From Pseudomonas umsongensis (GTDB taxonomy: Bacteria; Pseudomonadota; Gammaproteobacteria; Pseudomonadales; Pseudomonadaceae), in the NCBI RefSeq assembly GCF_002236105.1, contig NZ_NIWU01000009.1, positions 62,001 through 126,000 of the forward strand: DNA of 64,000 nucleotides, given 5' to 3'. Below are positions 36,293 through 44,597 of the stretch, one piece after another. The notes beneath the pieces are model-generated. The model had not been told where the DNA came from and ran no database searches. It was given only the letters and a program-made list of their open reading frames with translations. Made by a program: the position numbers and the translations under genes. How positions within the stretch are numbered: position 1 is the stretch's first letter; each line of letters starts with the position of its first letter.

Positions 36293-37247
36293 GTTGCAGC
36301 GCTATAGCCTGAACGGCGAAACCATGGGCACCCGCTACACCGCCCTGTTTTATGCCGGGACCGGGATCGATACCGACGAAGCTCGCCAGCGCCTGGCCCA
36401 CGCCGTGGCCCGGGTGGACCAGCAAATGTCCACCTGGAAACCCGACTCGGACCTCAACCGCCTCAATGCCGCCCCCGAGCAGGAATGGGTGTCGGTGCCC
36501 AAGGAACTGGCCACGGTGCTGTCTACTGCACTGCGCGTCAGTCAGCAATCCGGCGGCGCCTTCGACATCGCTGTCGGTGACCTGGTGAACGCCTGGGGCT
36601 TCGGCCCCGGGGAGCAGACGGTCACAGAGCAGGCGATCGGCACGATTGCGCCGCGGGCCCGGCTGTTAGCCAGCGCCGCATTGGTGGTTGAGCCACAACG
36701 CAATCAGGTGCGCAAACGCGTGCCGCTGAACCTTGACTTGAGTGGCATCGCCAAAGGTTTTGGCGTGGATGAACTGGCCCGTTGCCTTGAGGGATTGGGC
36801 ATCACCCGTTACCTGGTCGGCATCGATGGCGAGATGCGCGCCCGGGGCGTCAAACCTGACGGCCAGTGCTGGACCGTGGCCCTGGAGAAGCCCAACCGGG
36901 GCGTGCGTGAAGTCATGGGCGTGATGGAACTCAGCGATGCCGCAATCGCGACCTCCGGGGACTATCGACACTGGGTCGACGTGGCGGGTCAGTCCTATAC
37001 TCACACCATGAACCCGGCCACTGGCGCGCCGCTGTGCAACCCGCTCGCCGCCGTCACCGTGGTGGCAGCCTCGTGCATGCTCGCCGATGCCTGGGCCACG
37101 GCGCTGATGGTCCTGGGCGAAACCGAGGGCCCACGTCTGGCTCAGGAACGCGGGATGGACGCGTTGTTCGTGCTGCGCGAGGGTGAACAATTCAAAGAAA
37201 TATCCATTGTCGGCGGCCAGTTGCAGGCGCAAATTGAAACCCGCTGA
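36276..37247 (+). CDS. apbE: FAD:protein FMN transferase ApbE
   Basis: The 323-residue ApbE-family enzyme attaches FMN from FAD to Ser/Thr of target proteins. Motifs are GETMGTRYTALFY, QMSTWKPDSDLNRLN, FDIAVGDLVNAWGFGP, LDLSGIAKGFGVDELA and ATSGDYRHWVDVAGQSYTHTMNP. It starts at GTG 36276 (AGGA eight bases before), overlapping the fusion gene by 17 bases; ATG 36282 is an alternative. Neither start gives a signal peptide, unlike most Gram-negative ApbE lipoproteins. The likely target in this operon is the DUF2271 protein. Confidence 0.92.
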   Translation: MKMSTELQRYSLNGETMGTRYTALFYAGTGIDTDEARQRLAHAVARVDQQMSTWKPDSDLNRLNAAPEQEWVSVPKELATVLSTALRVSQQSGGAFDIAVGDLVNAWGFGPGEQTVTEQAIGTIAPRARLLASAALVVEPQRNQVRKRVPLNLDLSGIAKGFGVDELARCLEGLGITRYLVGIDGEMRARGVKPDGQCWTVALEKPNRGVREVMGVMELSDAAIATSGDYRHWVDVAGQSYTHTMNPATGAPLCNPLAAVTVVAASCMLADAWATALMVLGETEGPRLAQERGMDALFVLREGEQFKEISIVGGQLQAQIETR

Positions 37248-37316
37248 CGCCGATTGCCGGCCCGCTCGGAACCCGTTCGACGTGAACCGCCTAATGACAG
37301 GGAGTCCTGTTAAACA

Positions 37317-38018
37317 ATGAAATTCATGCACAGGCACACCGAGGCACACCGAAGCGATCGTATCGGCTGGCTGCGCGCCGCCGTCCTTGGGGCCAACGAC
37401 GGGATTGTCTCTACCGCCAGCCTGCTGATCGGCGTCGCGGCCGCCAACGCCAGCCATGCCACATTGCTGGTCACCGGAATGGCGGGGCTGATGGCCGGGG
37501 CCATGTCCATGGCCGCTGGCGAGTACATTTCCGTGCACTCCCAAGCCGATACCGAGCGGGCCGACCTGTCCCGCGAACGGGCAGAACTGGCCAGCGACCC
37601 GAATGCCGAGCACATTGAACTCGCCAACATCTACATGCATCGCGGCGTATCACCCGAACTGGCCCATCAAGTGGCCGATCAGTTGATGGCCCATGACGCA
37701 CTGGGCTCTCACGCCCGGGACGAGTTGGGCATCAGCGCCACTCTCACCGCCAAACCGTTGCAGGCCGCCCTCGCCTCCGCCGCCAGTTTCGTGGTGGGTG
37801 CCGCGTTGCCGCTGGCGGTGACATTTGTCGCGCCGGAGCACAGTGTGGTGCCCTGGATATCGGGCATGTCATTGGTGTTTCTCGGGACATTGGGCGCCAT
37901 CGCCGCCAAGGCTGGCGGAGCCAAGGTCATCACCGGGGCCTGGCGGGTGACCTTCTGGGGGGCGCTGGCCATGGGCATTACGGCCCTGGTGGGGCACTTG
38001 TTTGGCGCGGTGGTCTAG
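37317..38018 (+). CDS. VIT-family Fe2+/Mn2+ transporter
   Basis: This 233-residue member of the vacuolar iron transporter/CCC1 family has an N-terminal HRSDRIGWLRAAVLGANDGI, the family opening helix with its acidic residue, followed by MAGLMAGAMSMAAGEYISVH. Later helices include ASFVVGAALPLAVTFVAP and the C-terminal ITALVGHLFGAVV. It should move iron or manganese out of the cytoplasm. AGGGAG lies upstream of the ATG. It follows apbE by 69 bp, and metal handling would fit a redox module upstream. Confidence 0.9.
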   Translation: MKFMHRHTEAHRSDRIGWLRAAVLGANDGIVSTASLLIGVAAANASHATLLVTGMAGLMAGAMSMAAGEYISVHSQADTERADLSRERAELASDPNAEHIELANIYMHRGVSPELAHQVADQLMAHDALGSHARDELGISATLTAKPLQAALASAASFVVGAALPLAVTFVAPEHSVVPWISGMSLVFLGTLGAIAAKAGGAKVITGAWRVTFWGALAMGITALVGHLFGAVV

Positions 38019-38386
38019 CGGGGGGCTTCCAAAAACAAAGTGCGCCCGCTAGCCAAACGAGCGCCCTTTACAGAACAGCAGTGATGCGCGGTATGCGTTA
38101 ACAGATCAGTGCGCTGCCAGCGCTGGCAGTCAATGGCAAAGGCACGAGCGCTGGCAAACAGCCGTTCCTGCCCACTCGATAACTGTCCCATCATGCTGCG
38201 TGCTTCCCTGCTGGCCAATGTAGAGATTTTGCCGCAGGCCAGACAGGGGAGCTACTTTTTCAACAGAATCGGCCGATTTCTGCCTATTGCAAGGACCGCG
38301 GTCGCCCCGAAGTGGACCCGCCGAGCAAGAACGTTCCCGTCGGCTACGCTATTCCACCAAGCACGATGCTGAAAGCGAGGCTAGGA
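38019..38386. repeat. Non-coding gap with a dispersed repeat copy (38255-38288)
   Basis: No gene is seen. CTTTTTCAACAGAATCGGCC (38255-38274) repeats the sequence found inverted at 30691-30710 and, in a shorter form, at 30860-30877. It continues as GGCCGATTTCTGCC, the core also present at 28529 and 30677. Confidence 0.55.
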
Positions 38387-38848
38387 ATGACAGTTGGTCG
38401 CAGAGATGATATTGCCTATTCCATCCTGTTAATCACTCCTGTTCTCCTTTACGCCAGCATAGGTGCTAACCCGCTGTATACAGGCAGTGGGTACCTTGTC
38501 GCAGTACCTGCGGCGGTGTTTGTACTGGGCTTGATTATCCGAACGCCCGCCCTGTTTCTGACGGGTACGACAGCCGCGGCGGTGGCCACGCTGTTGATCT
38601 ACATGAACATCATGGCCAGCCTCGACCACCCCGAAGGGTTGTTTGGGCTCGGGCACGTGTTCTCCATGCCCGGCATGTTGGTTGGCGCAGCAGCGTCGGC
38701 CTGGCTGTTAAGGTACCGCGTGAAAGCAAGTTTGCCTTGGATCGTCGCGGGCGTTGGCTTTCTGGGAACTGCATTGGGATTCACGGTCGCCCAGATGGTG
38801 GTGTGCAACACCCTGATGTATTGCGGCCCGCTGTCTATTGGGGTTTAA
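38387..38848 (+). CDS. Small hydrophobic membrane protein of unknown function
   Basis: The 153-residue protein has about four to five hydrophobic segments: IAYSILLITPVLLYASIGAN, LVAVPAAVFVLGLIIRTP, LFLTGTTAAAVATLLIYMNI, and IVAGVGFLGTALGFTVAQ, then a C-terminal VVCNTLMYCGPLSIGV. I do not recognise the family. ATG 38387 has GAGG about nine bases upstream; the frame is open back to 38312. It stands alone between the VIT transporter and a leftward IclR gene. Confidence 0.55.
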   Translation: MTVGRRDDIAYSILLITPVLLYASIGANPLYTGSGYLVAVPAAVFVLGLIIRTPALFLTGTTAAAVATLLIYMNIMASLDHPEGLFGLGHVFSMPGMLVGAAASAWLLRYRVKASLPWIVAGVGFLGTALGFTVAQMVVCNTLMYCGPLSIGV

Positions 38849-38944
38849 CGCTGGCAACGAGCTTCCGCTTCTGGCCGCTTGTTGCCCTTATCAACCGTCC
38901 AAGCCGGATCAATCGCAACCCTCCCCACAGGCAACACCATCGCC

Positions 38945-39718
38945 CTACAACGTCATGATCGGCCGCAGCAACGCCTGACCCTCATACAATGCAGACAAAT
39001 AACGTTCGCGCATTTGCTCCACGGTCATTCGCGATGCATGGGTGGTGAGCGTCAAGGTGGCCTGCAACTGCCCTTCGCGATCAATCAATGGCACGCTCAG
39101 CACCCGCATGCCCACTTCGTATTCCTGATCCACCAGGACGTAGCCACGCTGCGCCGCCAAAGCGATTTCGGCGCGGATCTGTTTTTCATCGGTGAGCGTG
39201 TAGGGGGTAATCGCTTGGGGCGGGTTGCGTGCGAAATACCCGTCCAGCGCTTCGCCAGACAAACTCGCCAGCCAGAGCCGGCCACTGCCGGTGCAATACA
39301 TGGGCACCCGTGAGCCAGGCCGAATCGACATCGAGGTGATGTGGCTGTAGCGGCTGCGCACCACATGCACGATGTCATCCCCGTCGCGAATGCCCACCGA
39401 CACATGCTCCTGGGTGGTTCGCGCCACCTGTTCGACGATCGGCCGCAGCATGCGCGGCAGCACGGCCGAATCGACATAGGCCTGGCCAATGCGCAGGGTC
39501 TTGGCGGTCAGCCAGTAGAAACGACCATCGGTCTGCGCGAAGTCGTCATGCACCAGCGTCAGCAGGAAACGTCGGGCGGCGCTCTGGGTCATGTCGGCCA
39601 TGCGTGCCACCTCCGGCACACTCAGGCGTGGATGTTCCTGGGAAAACAGTTGCAACAACGCCAGGCCCTTTTGCAGGCCGACGATCAGGTCCCGTTGATG
39701 GATGGTGGGCTGCTTCAT
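38945..39718 (-). CDS. IclR-family transcriptional regulator (PcaR/PobR-like)
   Basis: This 257-residue regulator has the opening RDLIVGLQKGLALLQLFSQE, typical of the PcaR/PcaU/PobR branch. The winged helix is LSVPEVARMADMTQSAARRF and the effector domain is EHVSVGIRDGDDIVHVVRS and RGYVLVDQEYEVGMRVLSVP. This branch senses aromatic acids such as protocatechuate and 4-hydroxybenzoate. It is divergent from the shikimate-dehydrogenase-like gene, and the 145-bp gap contains a triple 10-bp repeat operator (39744-39776) in the arrangement known for PcaU and PobR. Confidence 0.92.
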   Translation of the reverse strand: MKQPTIHQRDLIVGLQKGLALLQLFSQEHPRLSVPEVARMADMTQSAARRFLLTLVHDDFAQTDGRFYWLTAKTLRIGQAYVDSAVLPRMLRPIVEQVARTTQEHVSVGIRDGDDIVHVVRSRYSHITSMSIRPGSRVPMYCTGSGRLWLASLSGEALDGYFARNPPQAITPYTLTDEKQIRAEIALAAQRGYVLVDQEYEVGMRVLSVPLIDREGQLQATLTLTTHASRMTVEQMRERYLSALYEGQALLRPIMTL

Positions 39719-39743
39719 CGCGACGACTCTAATTCAGGCAAGT

Positions 39744-39776
39744 AATGCGATTATCGCATTGATGCTGCGATTATCA
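39744..39776. promoter_or_regulatory. IclR-type triple-repeat operator
   Basis: The perfect palindrome AATGCGAT-T-ATCGCATT (39744-39760) is followed by a direct repeat of its half-site: TGCGATTATC occurs at 39746-39755 and again at 39766-39775, exactly 20 bp (two helical turns) apart. A palindrome plus one direct repeat is the published layout of PcaU/PobR operators. It lies 26 bp upstream of the iclR start and 88 bp before the divergent dehydrogenase. Confidence 0.75.
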
Positions 39777-39863
39777 ACTTAAACGCCCGCCGGCCTGATT
39801 GTCCGCTCCCCTCCCCGCTCGCACTATCGGCCCCACAACACAGCCAATAAGCGGGTACATCAA

Positions 39864-40682
39864 ATGATTCAGGGTTCGACTGAACTGGTCGCCATCGTCG
39901 GCTCGCCTGTGACACAGGTCAAATCACCGGAAAACTTCAACCAATGGTTCGCTGGGCACCGGCAAAACGTTGCCATGCTGGCCATCGACCTTGCGCCGAG
40001 CGCCCTGCAGAACTTCGTCGAGACCTTGCGTGGCTGGCAGAACCTGCGCGGCTGCGTGGTCACCGTCCCCTACAAACAGCTACTGGCCGGCCGCCTGGAC
40101 AGTGTCAGTGCGCGCTCGGCGGCGCTGGGTTCGGTCAACGTGATCCGGCGCGAGGCCGACGGCCGGCTGGTGGGCGATATCGTCGACGGCGAAGGTTTTC
40201 TCAGTGCGGCGCGCCAGCAGGGTTTCAATCCGCAAGACAAACAGGCGCTGGTGATCGGCACCGGCGGTGTCGGCAGTGCGATTGCTTATTCACTGTGCCA
40301 GGCCGGGATCCGTCATCTGGTCATCAGCGACTTGAGCGCGGAGCGCGTCGAGATGCTCGGCGAACTGTTGCGCAACACGTTTCCCGAGACAGTGATCAGC
40401 GCCAATCCCACCTCGCTTGAGCACTTCGATCTGGTGGTCAACGCCTCGCCGGTCGGCATGGGCGCCACCAGCGAGGAAGGTCCGCTGCCATTGCCGCAAG
40501 ACCTGATGCAAAGCTTGCAAGCGTCGACGCTGGTTGCCGATGTCGTGACTTCGCCAGCGCTGACGCCGTTTCTCGCCTTCGCCCAAGGGCGTGGCTGTGC
40601 GATCCAGACCGGCCCGCAAATGGCCCTGGCGCAACTGGGCAACCTCGGCCACTTCATGGGCGTAACACCGCTGCAGATCTGA
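39864..40682 (+). CDS. Shikimate dehydrogenase family protein (catabolic AroE/YdiB-like)
   Basis: This 272-residue enzyme has the substrate-domain opening ELVAIVGSPVTQVKSPENFN (the GxPxxxSxSP-like motif has K and S changes). Further motifs are GCVVTVPYK with the catalytic lysine, SVNVIRREADGRLVGDIVDG, and the nucleotide motif VIGTGGVGSAIAYSLC. Distal placement with KstD-like flavoproteins under an IclR regulator argues for a catabolic role, such as oxidation of quinate, shikimate or another hydroxylated cyclohexane/cyclohexene acid, rather than the chorismate pathway. Confidence 0.87.
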   Translation: MIQGSTELVAIVGSPVTQVKSPENFNQWFAGHRQNVAMLAIDLAPSALQNFVETLRGWQNLRGCVVTVPYKQLLAGRLDSVSARSAALGSVNVIRREADGRLVGDIVDGEGFLSAARQQGFNPQDKQALVIGTGGVGSAIAYSLCQAGIRHLVISDLSAERVEMLGELLRNTFPETVISANPTSLEHFDLVVNASPVGMGATSEEGPLPLPQDLMQSLQASTLVADVVTSPALTPFLAFAQGRGCAIQTGPQMALAQLGNLGHFMGVTPLQI

Positions 40683-40714
40683 TCTGCGGCCGTGTCCTTA
40701 ACAGGCGATAGACG

Positions 40715-42493
40715 ATGAACATGACGACTACCCAGCTCCCTGCCGGTGCCGACCGGGTCTACGACGTGATTGTCCTGGGCAGCGGCGCCGCCGGTTTCGC
40801 CGCGGCGGTGACCGCCAGTTGCCGCGGCCTCCAGGTCTTGCTGGTGGAAAAGACCGAAACCTTCGGCGGCACCTCGGCGATCTCCGGTGGCGCGGTCTGG
40901 CTGCACGACACCGATCAGGCCCGGGCCGCCGGGTATCACCTGGGCGCCGACGAAATGCGCCGCTACCTCAAGGAGGTGATCGGGGCTGGCTACAACCCGG
41001 CGCTGATCGACGCCTTCATCGACAATGGCCGCGAAGCCTTGAGTTTTCTGCAGGCCCACAGCGAACTCAAATACAGCCTGCGGCCACTGTCGCCCGACTA
41101 TTACCCGGACTTGCCCGGTGGCACGCAAACCGGTCGCGCCCTGGAAATCGACGAGTACGACGGGCGTAAGCTCGGTGAGCACTTCAAAGACCTGAAGCGG
41201 CCACCGGACGGCATGCTGCTGTTCGGCGGCATGATGGTCAATCGTGTCGACATCCAGCACTTCCTCAGCTTCAAGCGCTCGCCGCAATCGCTCTGGCACT
41301 GCCTGAAACTGATGGGCCGATATGCTATTGATCGCCTCAGCCATCCACGCGGAACGCGCCTGACCGTAGGCAATGCCTTGATCGCCCGGCTGGCGACCAC
41401 CGCCTTCGCCAACGGCGTCGACTTGTGGCTCGAGGCGACGCCCGACGCGCTGCTGATCGAACAGGGACGCGTAGAGGGCGTGCAGATCACCTGGCGGGGA
41501 CAAACCCGCAAGGTATTGGCCAAGGGCGGTGTGGTATTGGCTATGGGCGGATTTGCCGCCGGCGCCCAAGCCGCGGCGCAGCGGCCAGCGACCGACTCGG
41601 AACACTGGAGCATGTCCCCGGCGGCCAATGTGGGTGACGGACAACGACTGGCCGCTGCGGTCAACGCGGCCATTGGCGACAACCTGTCGGCAAACTTCTT
41701 CTGGGCGCCGGTTTCGGTCCTGCGCAAGGCCGACGGCAGCCTCGAGCGTTTTCCGCACCTGGTGACCGATCGGGCCAAACCCGGTGTGATCGCGGTCAAC
41801 CGCGCCGGACGACGTTTCGTCAACGAGTCGGACTCCTATCACTGCTTCGTCCAAGGCATGTTCGCCAACGGCGGCGCGAATGCGCCCTGCTGGCTGATCT
41901 GTGACAGCGAAGCCTTGAACCGATACGGCATGGGCCTGGCCCGTCCGCGGCCGGTCGACAACAGCGCATTGATCGAAGCCGGTTACCTGCTGCGCGCAGA
42001 CAGCCTCGCCGAACTGGCCCTTATCGCGGGCATCGATGCCACGGCCCTGGAGCAGACCCTGACGCAGTTCAACGCCGATGCAGTGCTTGGCGTCGACCGG
42101 CAGTTCGGCAAAGGCAGCAGCGCCTACAACCGCTACATGGGTGACCCGCTCCATGGACCCAACCCGTGCCTGAAGCCGTTGCACAAGGCGCCGTTCTACG
42201 CCATTCGCCTGTTTACCGGCGACCTCGGCTCTGCCCGCGGATTGGTCACCAACGGCCAGGCCAACGTGCTCGACCGCAGCGGTGCACCGATCCCCGGCCT
42301 GTACGCCGCCGGCAATGAAATGAATTCGATCATGGACGGCACCTACCCAGGCCCCGGCATCACCCTCGGCCCGGGCATCACCTTCGGCTACCTCGCCGCC
42401 AGTGATATCGCCGCCCGTCTTGAGCACAACACACACCCACACGCCCAAACTGGAGCTCCGCATGTACTACGAACTGCGCACCTACACGATTAA
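40715..42493 (+). CDS. KstD-like FAD-binding dehydrogenase (first of two)
   Basis: This 592-residue flavoprotein of the fumarate reductase/3-ketosteroid delta1-dehydrogenase family has the dinucleotide motif YDVIVLGSGAAGFAAAVTAS, then VEKTETFGGTSAISGGAVWL. The C-terminal FAD motif is GLYAAGNEMNSIMDGTYP, then GITLGPGITFGYLAA, which is the KstD hallmark rather than that of succinate dehydrogenase. It introduces a double bond next to a ring ketone in characterised relatives. The NIPSNAP gene starts inside its last 32 bases. Together with the second copy at 42842 it could aromatise a cyclohexane-type acid. Confidence 0.87.
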   Translation: MNMTTTQLPAGADRVYDVIVLGSGAAGFAAAVTASCRGLQVLLVEKTETFGGTSAISGGAVWLHDTDQARAAGYHLGADEMRRYLKEVIGAGYNPALIDAFIDNGREALSFLQAHSELKYSLRPLSPDYYPDLPGGTQTGRALEIDEYDGRKLGEHFKDLKRPPDGMLLFGGMMVNRVDIQHFLSFKRSPQSLWHCLKLMGRYAIDRLSHPRGTRLTVGNALIARLATTAFANGVDLWLEATPDALLIEQGRVEGVQITWRGQTRKVLAKGGVVLAMGGFAAGAQAAAQRPATDSEHWSMSPAANVGDGQRLAAAVNAAIGDNLSANFFWAPVSVLRKADGSLERFPHLVTDRAKPGVIAVNRAGRRFVNESDSYHCFVQGMFANGGANAPCWLICDSEALNRYGMGLARPRPVDNSALIEAGYLLRADSLAELALIAGIDATALEQTLTQFNADAVLGVDRQFGKGSSAYNRYMGDPLHGPNPCLKPLHKAPFYAIRLFTGDLGSARGLVTNGQANVLDRSGAPIPGLYAAGNEMNSIMDGTYPGPGITLGPGITFGYLAASDIAARLEHNTHPHAQTGAPHVLRTAHLHD

Positions 42494-42782
42494 ACCGACC
42501 CGCCTTGGCGACTGGCTGGCCCTGTACAAAACCGCGGCACTGGCCGTGCAACAAGAGCACCTGGGCAACCTGGTCGGTTTCTTCACCACCGAAATCGGCG
42601 AGGTCAACCAGGTGGTGCACATCTGGGCCTATACCAGCCTCGACGATCGCATGAACCGCCGCAACGCCATGGCCGCCGATCCGCGCTGGCAGGACTTCGC
42701 CAGGCAGAACAAGGCGCTCGACGCCGTGGTGACGCTGGAGTCGCGCTTGCTGCGCCCGACCGACTTTTCACCGTTGCAATAA
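42462..42782 (+). CDS. NIPSNAP-family protein
   Basis: This short 106-residue protein begins MYYELRTYTIKPTRLGDWLA, the typical NIPSNAP ferredoxin-like opening, and continues with VQQEHLGNLVGFFTTEIGEV and VVHIWAYTSLDDRMNRR. TGGAG lies seven bases before ATG 42462, which is inside the end of the upstream flavoprotein gene (32-base overlap), so translation is coupled. The biochemical role of bacterial NIPSNAP proteins is not settled; many lie in catabolic operons like this one. Confidence 0.9.
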   Translation: MYYELRTYTIKPTRLGDWLALYKTAALAVQQEHLGNLVGFFTTEIGEVNQVVHIWAYTSLDDRMNRRNAMAADPRWQDFARQNKALDAVVTLESRLLRPTDFSPLQ

Positions 42783-42790
42783 CCGTCCCC

Positions 42791-42816
42791 TGTAGGAGCG
42801 AGCATGCTCCTACAGT
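42791..42816. repeat. REP hairpin between the NIPSNAP and flavoprotein genes
   Basis: A perfect 10-bp stem, CTGTAGGAGC/GCTCCTACAG with loop GAGCAT, begins eight bases after the NIPSNAP stop. It matches the common Pseudomonas REP core and could tune expression of the downstream gene. Confidence 0.75.
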
Positions 42817-42841
42817 GAAAAGCCCAAATATGGAGGTCGCC

Positions 42842-44563
42842 ATGAGCGTCTTGCCGTCGATGAATGTCGACGACCTTATCTGTGATGTCTTGGTCATCGG
42901 TTCCGGCGCCTCGGGCCTGGCGACTGCCGTCACCTGTGCCGAGCTCGGCCTCGACGTCATCGTGGTGGAAAAAGAGCCGGTGCTCGGCGGCACGAGTGCC
43001 TGGTCGGGCGGCTGGCTGTGGGTCCCACGCAACCCGTTGGCAGTCGCCGAAGGCGTCGTGGAAGAGCTCGAACAGGCGCGAATCTATTTGCGCAACGAGC
43101 TGCACAGCGATGTGCTCGACCCGCGCATGGAGATGTTCCTTGAGCAGGGCCCGAAGATGATCGAGTTTTTTCAGCGCCATACCGAAGTGCAGTTTTTCTC
43201 CGGCAGCAAGATGCCTGACTTTCATGCCAGCGAAGGTCATGCCCGAGGCGGCCGCTCGCTCTGCGCCCTGCCATTCGATGGTCGTCGACTGGGTACGTGG
43301 ATCGACAAGCTTCGGCGTCCGCTGGACCTCATCAGCCTCGCCGGAATGGGCATTGCCGGCGGCGCCGATCTCAACCACTTCCTCAACGCGACCCGCTCGG
43401 CAAGCTCACTGCTGTATGTCGGCAAACGCCTGTTGCGCCATGCCCGGGACCTGATGTGCCACGGCCGGGGCATGCACTTGGTGAACGGCAATGCCCTGGT
43501 CGCCCGGCTGTTGAAAAGCGCCCTGGATCGCAACGTCCGCCTGCTGACCGATACACAGGTAGGTGAGCTGCTGCGCGAGGACCAACATGTGGTCGGCGCG
43601 CGTATCGACCGCGGCGCAGGCCTGCTCGAGATTCGTGCACGACGGGGTGTGGTGATGGCCTGCGGCGGCTTCCCCCACGACCGGCAACGTATTGCCCAGC
43701 AGTTCGCCCACGCCCCTGATGGCAGCGCACACTTGAGCGCTGCGCCCAAGGGCAATACCGGCGATGGCTTGCGCCTGGCTGAAAGCGTCGGCGCCCGCGT
43801 CGCCTGCGACCTGGCGCAGGCCGCGGCGTGGGCACCGGTGTCTCGCGTGCCGCGCGAGGACGGCGGTTTCAGTGGCTTTCCCCATCTGATGGATCGGGCG
43901 AAACCGGGTTTTCTCGCCGTGCGCCGTGATGGTCGACGCTTCGTCAACGAAGCAGACTCCTACCATGACTACATGTGCGCACTGTTCGATGCCTGCGGAC
44001 CGGGAGAACCCCCAGTGTCCTGGTTGATTTGCGACCATCGCGCCCAGCGGCGCTATGGCCTGGGCTGGTCCAGGCCCTTTCCCTTCCCGACAGCGTCCTA
44101 TGTGCGCATGGGCTATCTGTTCAAGGACTCGACCCTGGCAGGACTGGCACGCCAGTGTGGGATCGATGCGCAGCAACTGCAGGCCACGGTCGATACGTTC
44201 AATCAGTTTGCCGAGAAAGGCTGCGATCCACAATTTCGTCGCGGTGAGTCGCTGTACAACAAAAACCAGGGGGAAATCCTCCACGGTCCCAACCCGTCCC
44301 TTGGCAGCCTGCGCCAAGCCCCCTTCTACGCCGTGAAGCTGGTGCCTGGCAGCCTCGGCACCTTCGCCGGGCTGCACACCGACGCCTGTGCCCGGGTGCT
44401 GGACGACAATCAAGCGCCGATTCCAGGACTGTTCGCCGTGGGCAATGACATGAACAGCATCATGAACGGCCATTACCCCAGCGGCGGCATTACCCTCGGG
44501 CCGGGCATGACGTTCGGCTACATTGCAGGAAAAACACTGGCAGGCTCAGCGGCGTGTCGATAA
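42842..44563 (+). CDS. KstD-like FAD-binding dehydrogenase (second of two)
   Basis: This 573-residue paralogue of the 40715 product begins DLICDVLVIGSGASGLATAV, then VEKEPVLGGTSAWSGGWLWV, and has the C-terminal motif GLFAVGNDMNSIMNGHYPSG, then GITLGPGMTFGYIAGK. GGAGG lies before ATG 42842. The two flavoproteins differ clearly in sequence, so they probably act on successive intermediates. It is the last gene of the IclR-controlled unit; its end faces the response-regulator gene, leaving 34 bp. Confidence 0.87.
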   Translation: MSVLPSMNVDDLICDVLVIGSGASGLATAVTCAELGLDVIVVEKEPVLGGTSAWSGGWLWVPRNPLAVAEGVVEELEQARIYLRNELHSDVLDPRMEMFLEQGPKMIEFFQRHTEVQFFSGSKMPDFHASEGHARGGRSLCALPFDGRRLGTWIDKLRRPLDLISLAGMGIAGGADLNHFLNATRSASSLLYVGKRLLRHARDLMCHGRGMHLVNGNALVARLLKSALDRNVRLLTDTQVGELLREDQHVVGARIDRGAGLLEIRARRGVVMACGGFPHDRQRIAQQFAHAPDGSAHLSAAPKGNTGDGLRLAESVGARVACDLAQAAAWAPVSRVPREDGGFSGFPHLMDRAKPGFLAVRRDGRRFVNEADSYHDYMCALFDACGPGEPPVSWLICDHRAQRRYGLGWSRPFPFPTASYVRMGYLFKDSTLAGLARQCGIDAQQLQATVDTFNQFAEKGCDPQFRRGESLYNKNQGEILHGPNPSLGSLRQAPFYAVKLVPGSLGTFAGLHTDACARVLDDNQAPIPGLFAVGNDMNSIMNGHYPSGGITLGPGMTFGYIAGKTLAGSAACR

Positions 44564-44597
44564 GCGCAATCAAGCAGATGCTGGCCAGGGCGAGGGC

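Noticed and set aside
40313..42463. 716-codon open frame on the minus strand
   Set aside because: It is antisense to the shikimate dehydrogenase and flavoprotein genes, which have clear family motifs; the frame is open only because of high GC.
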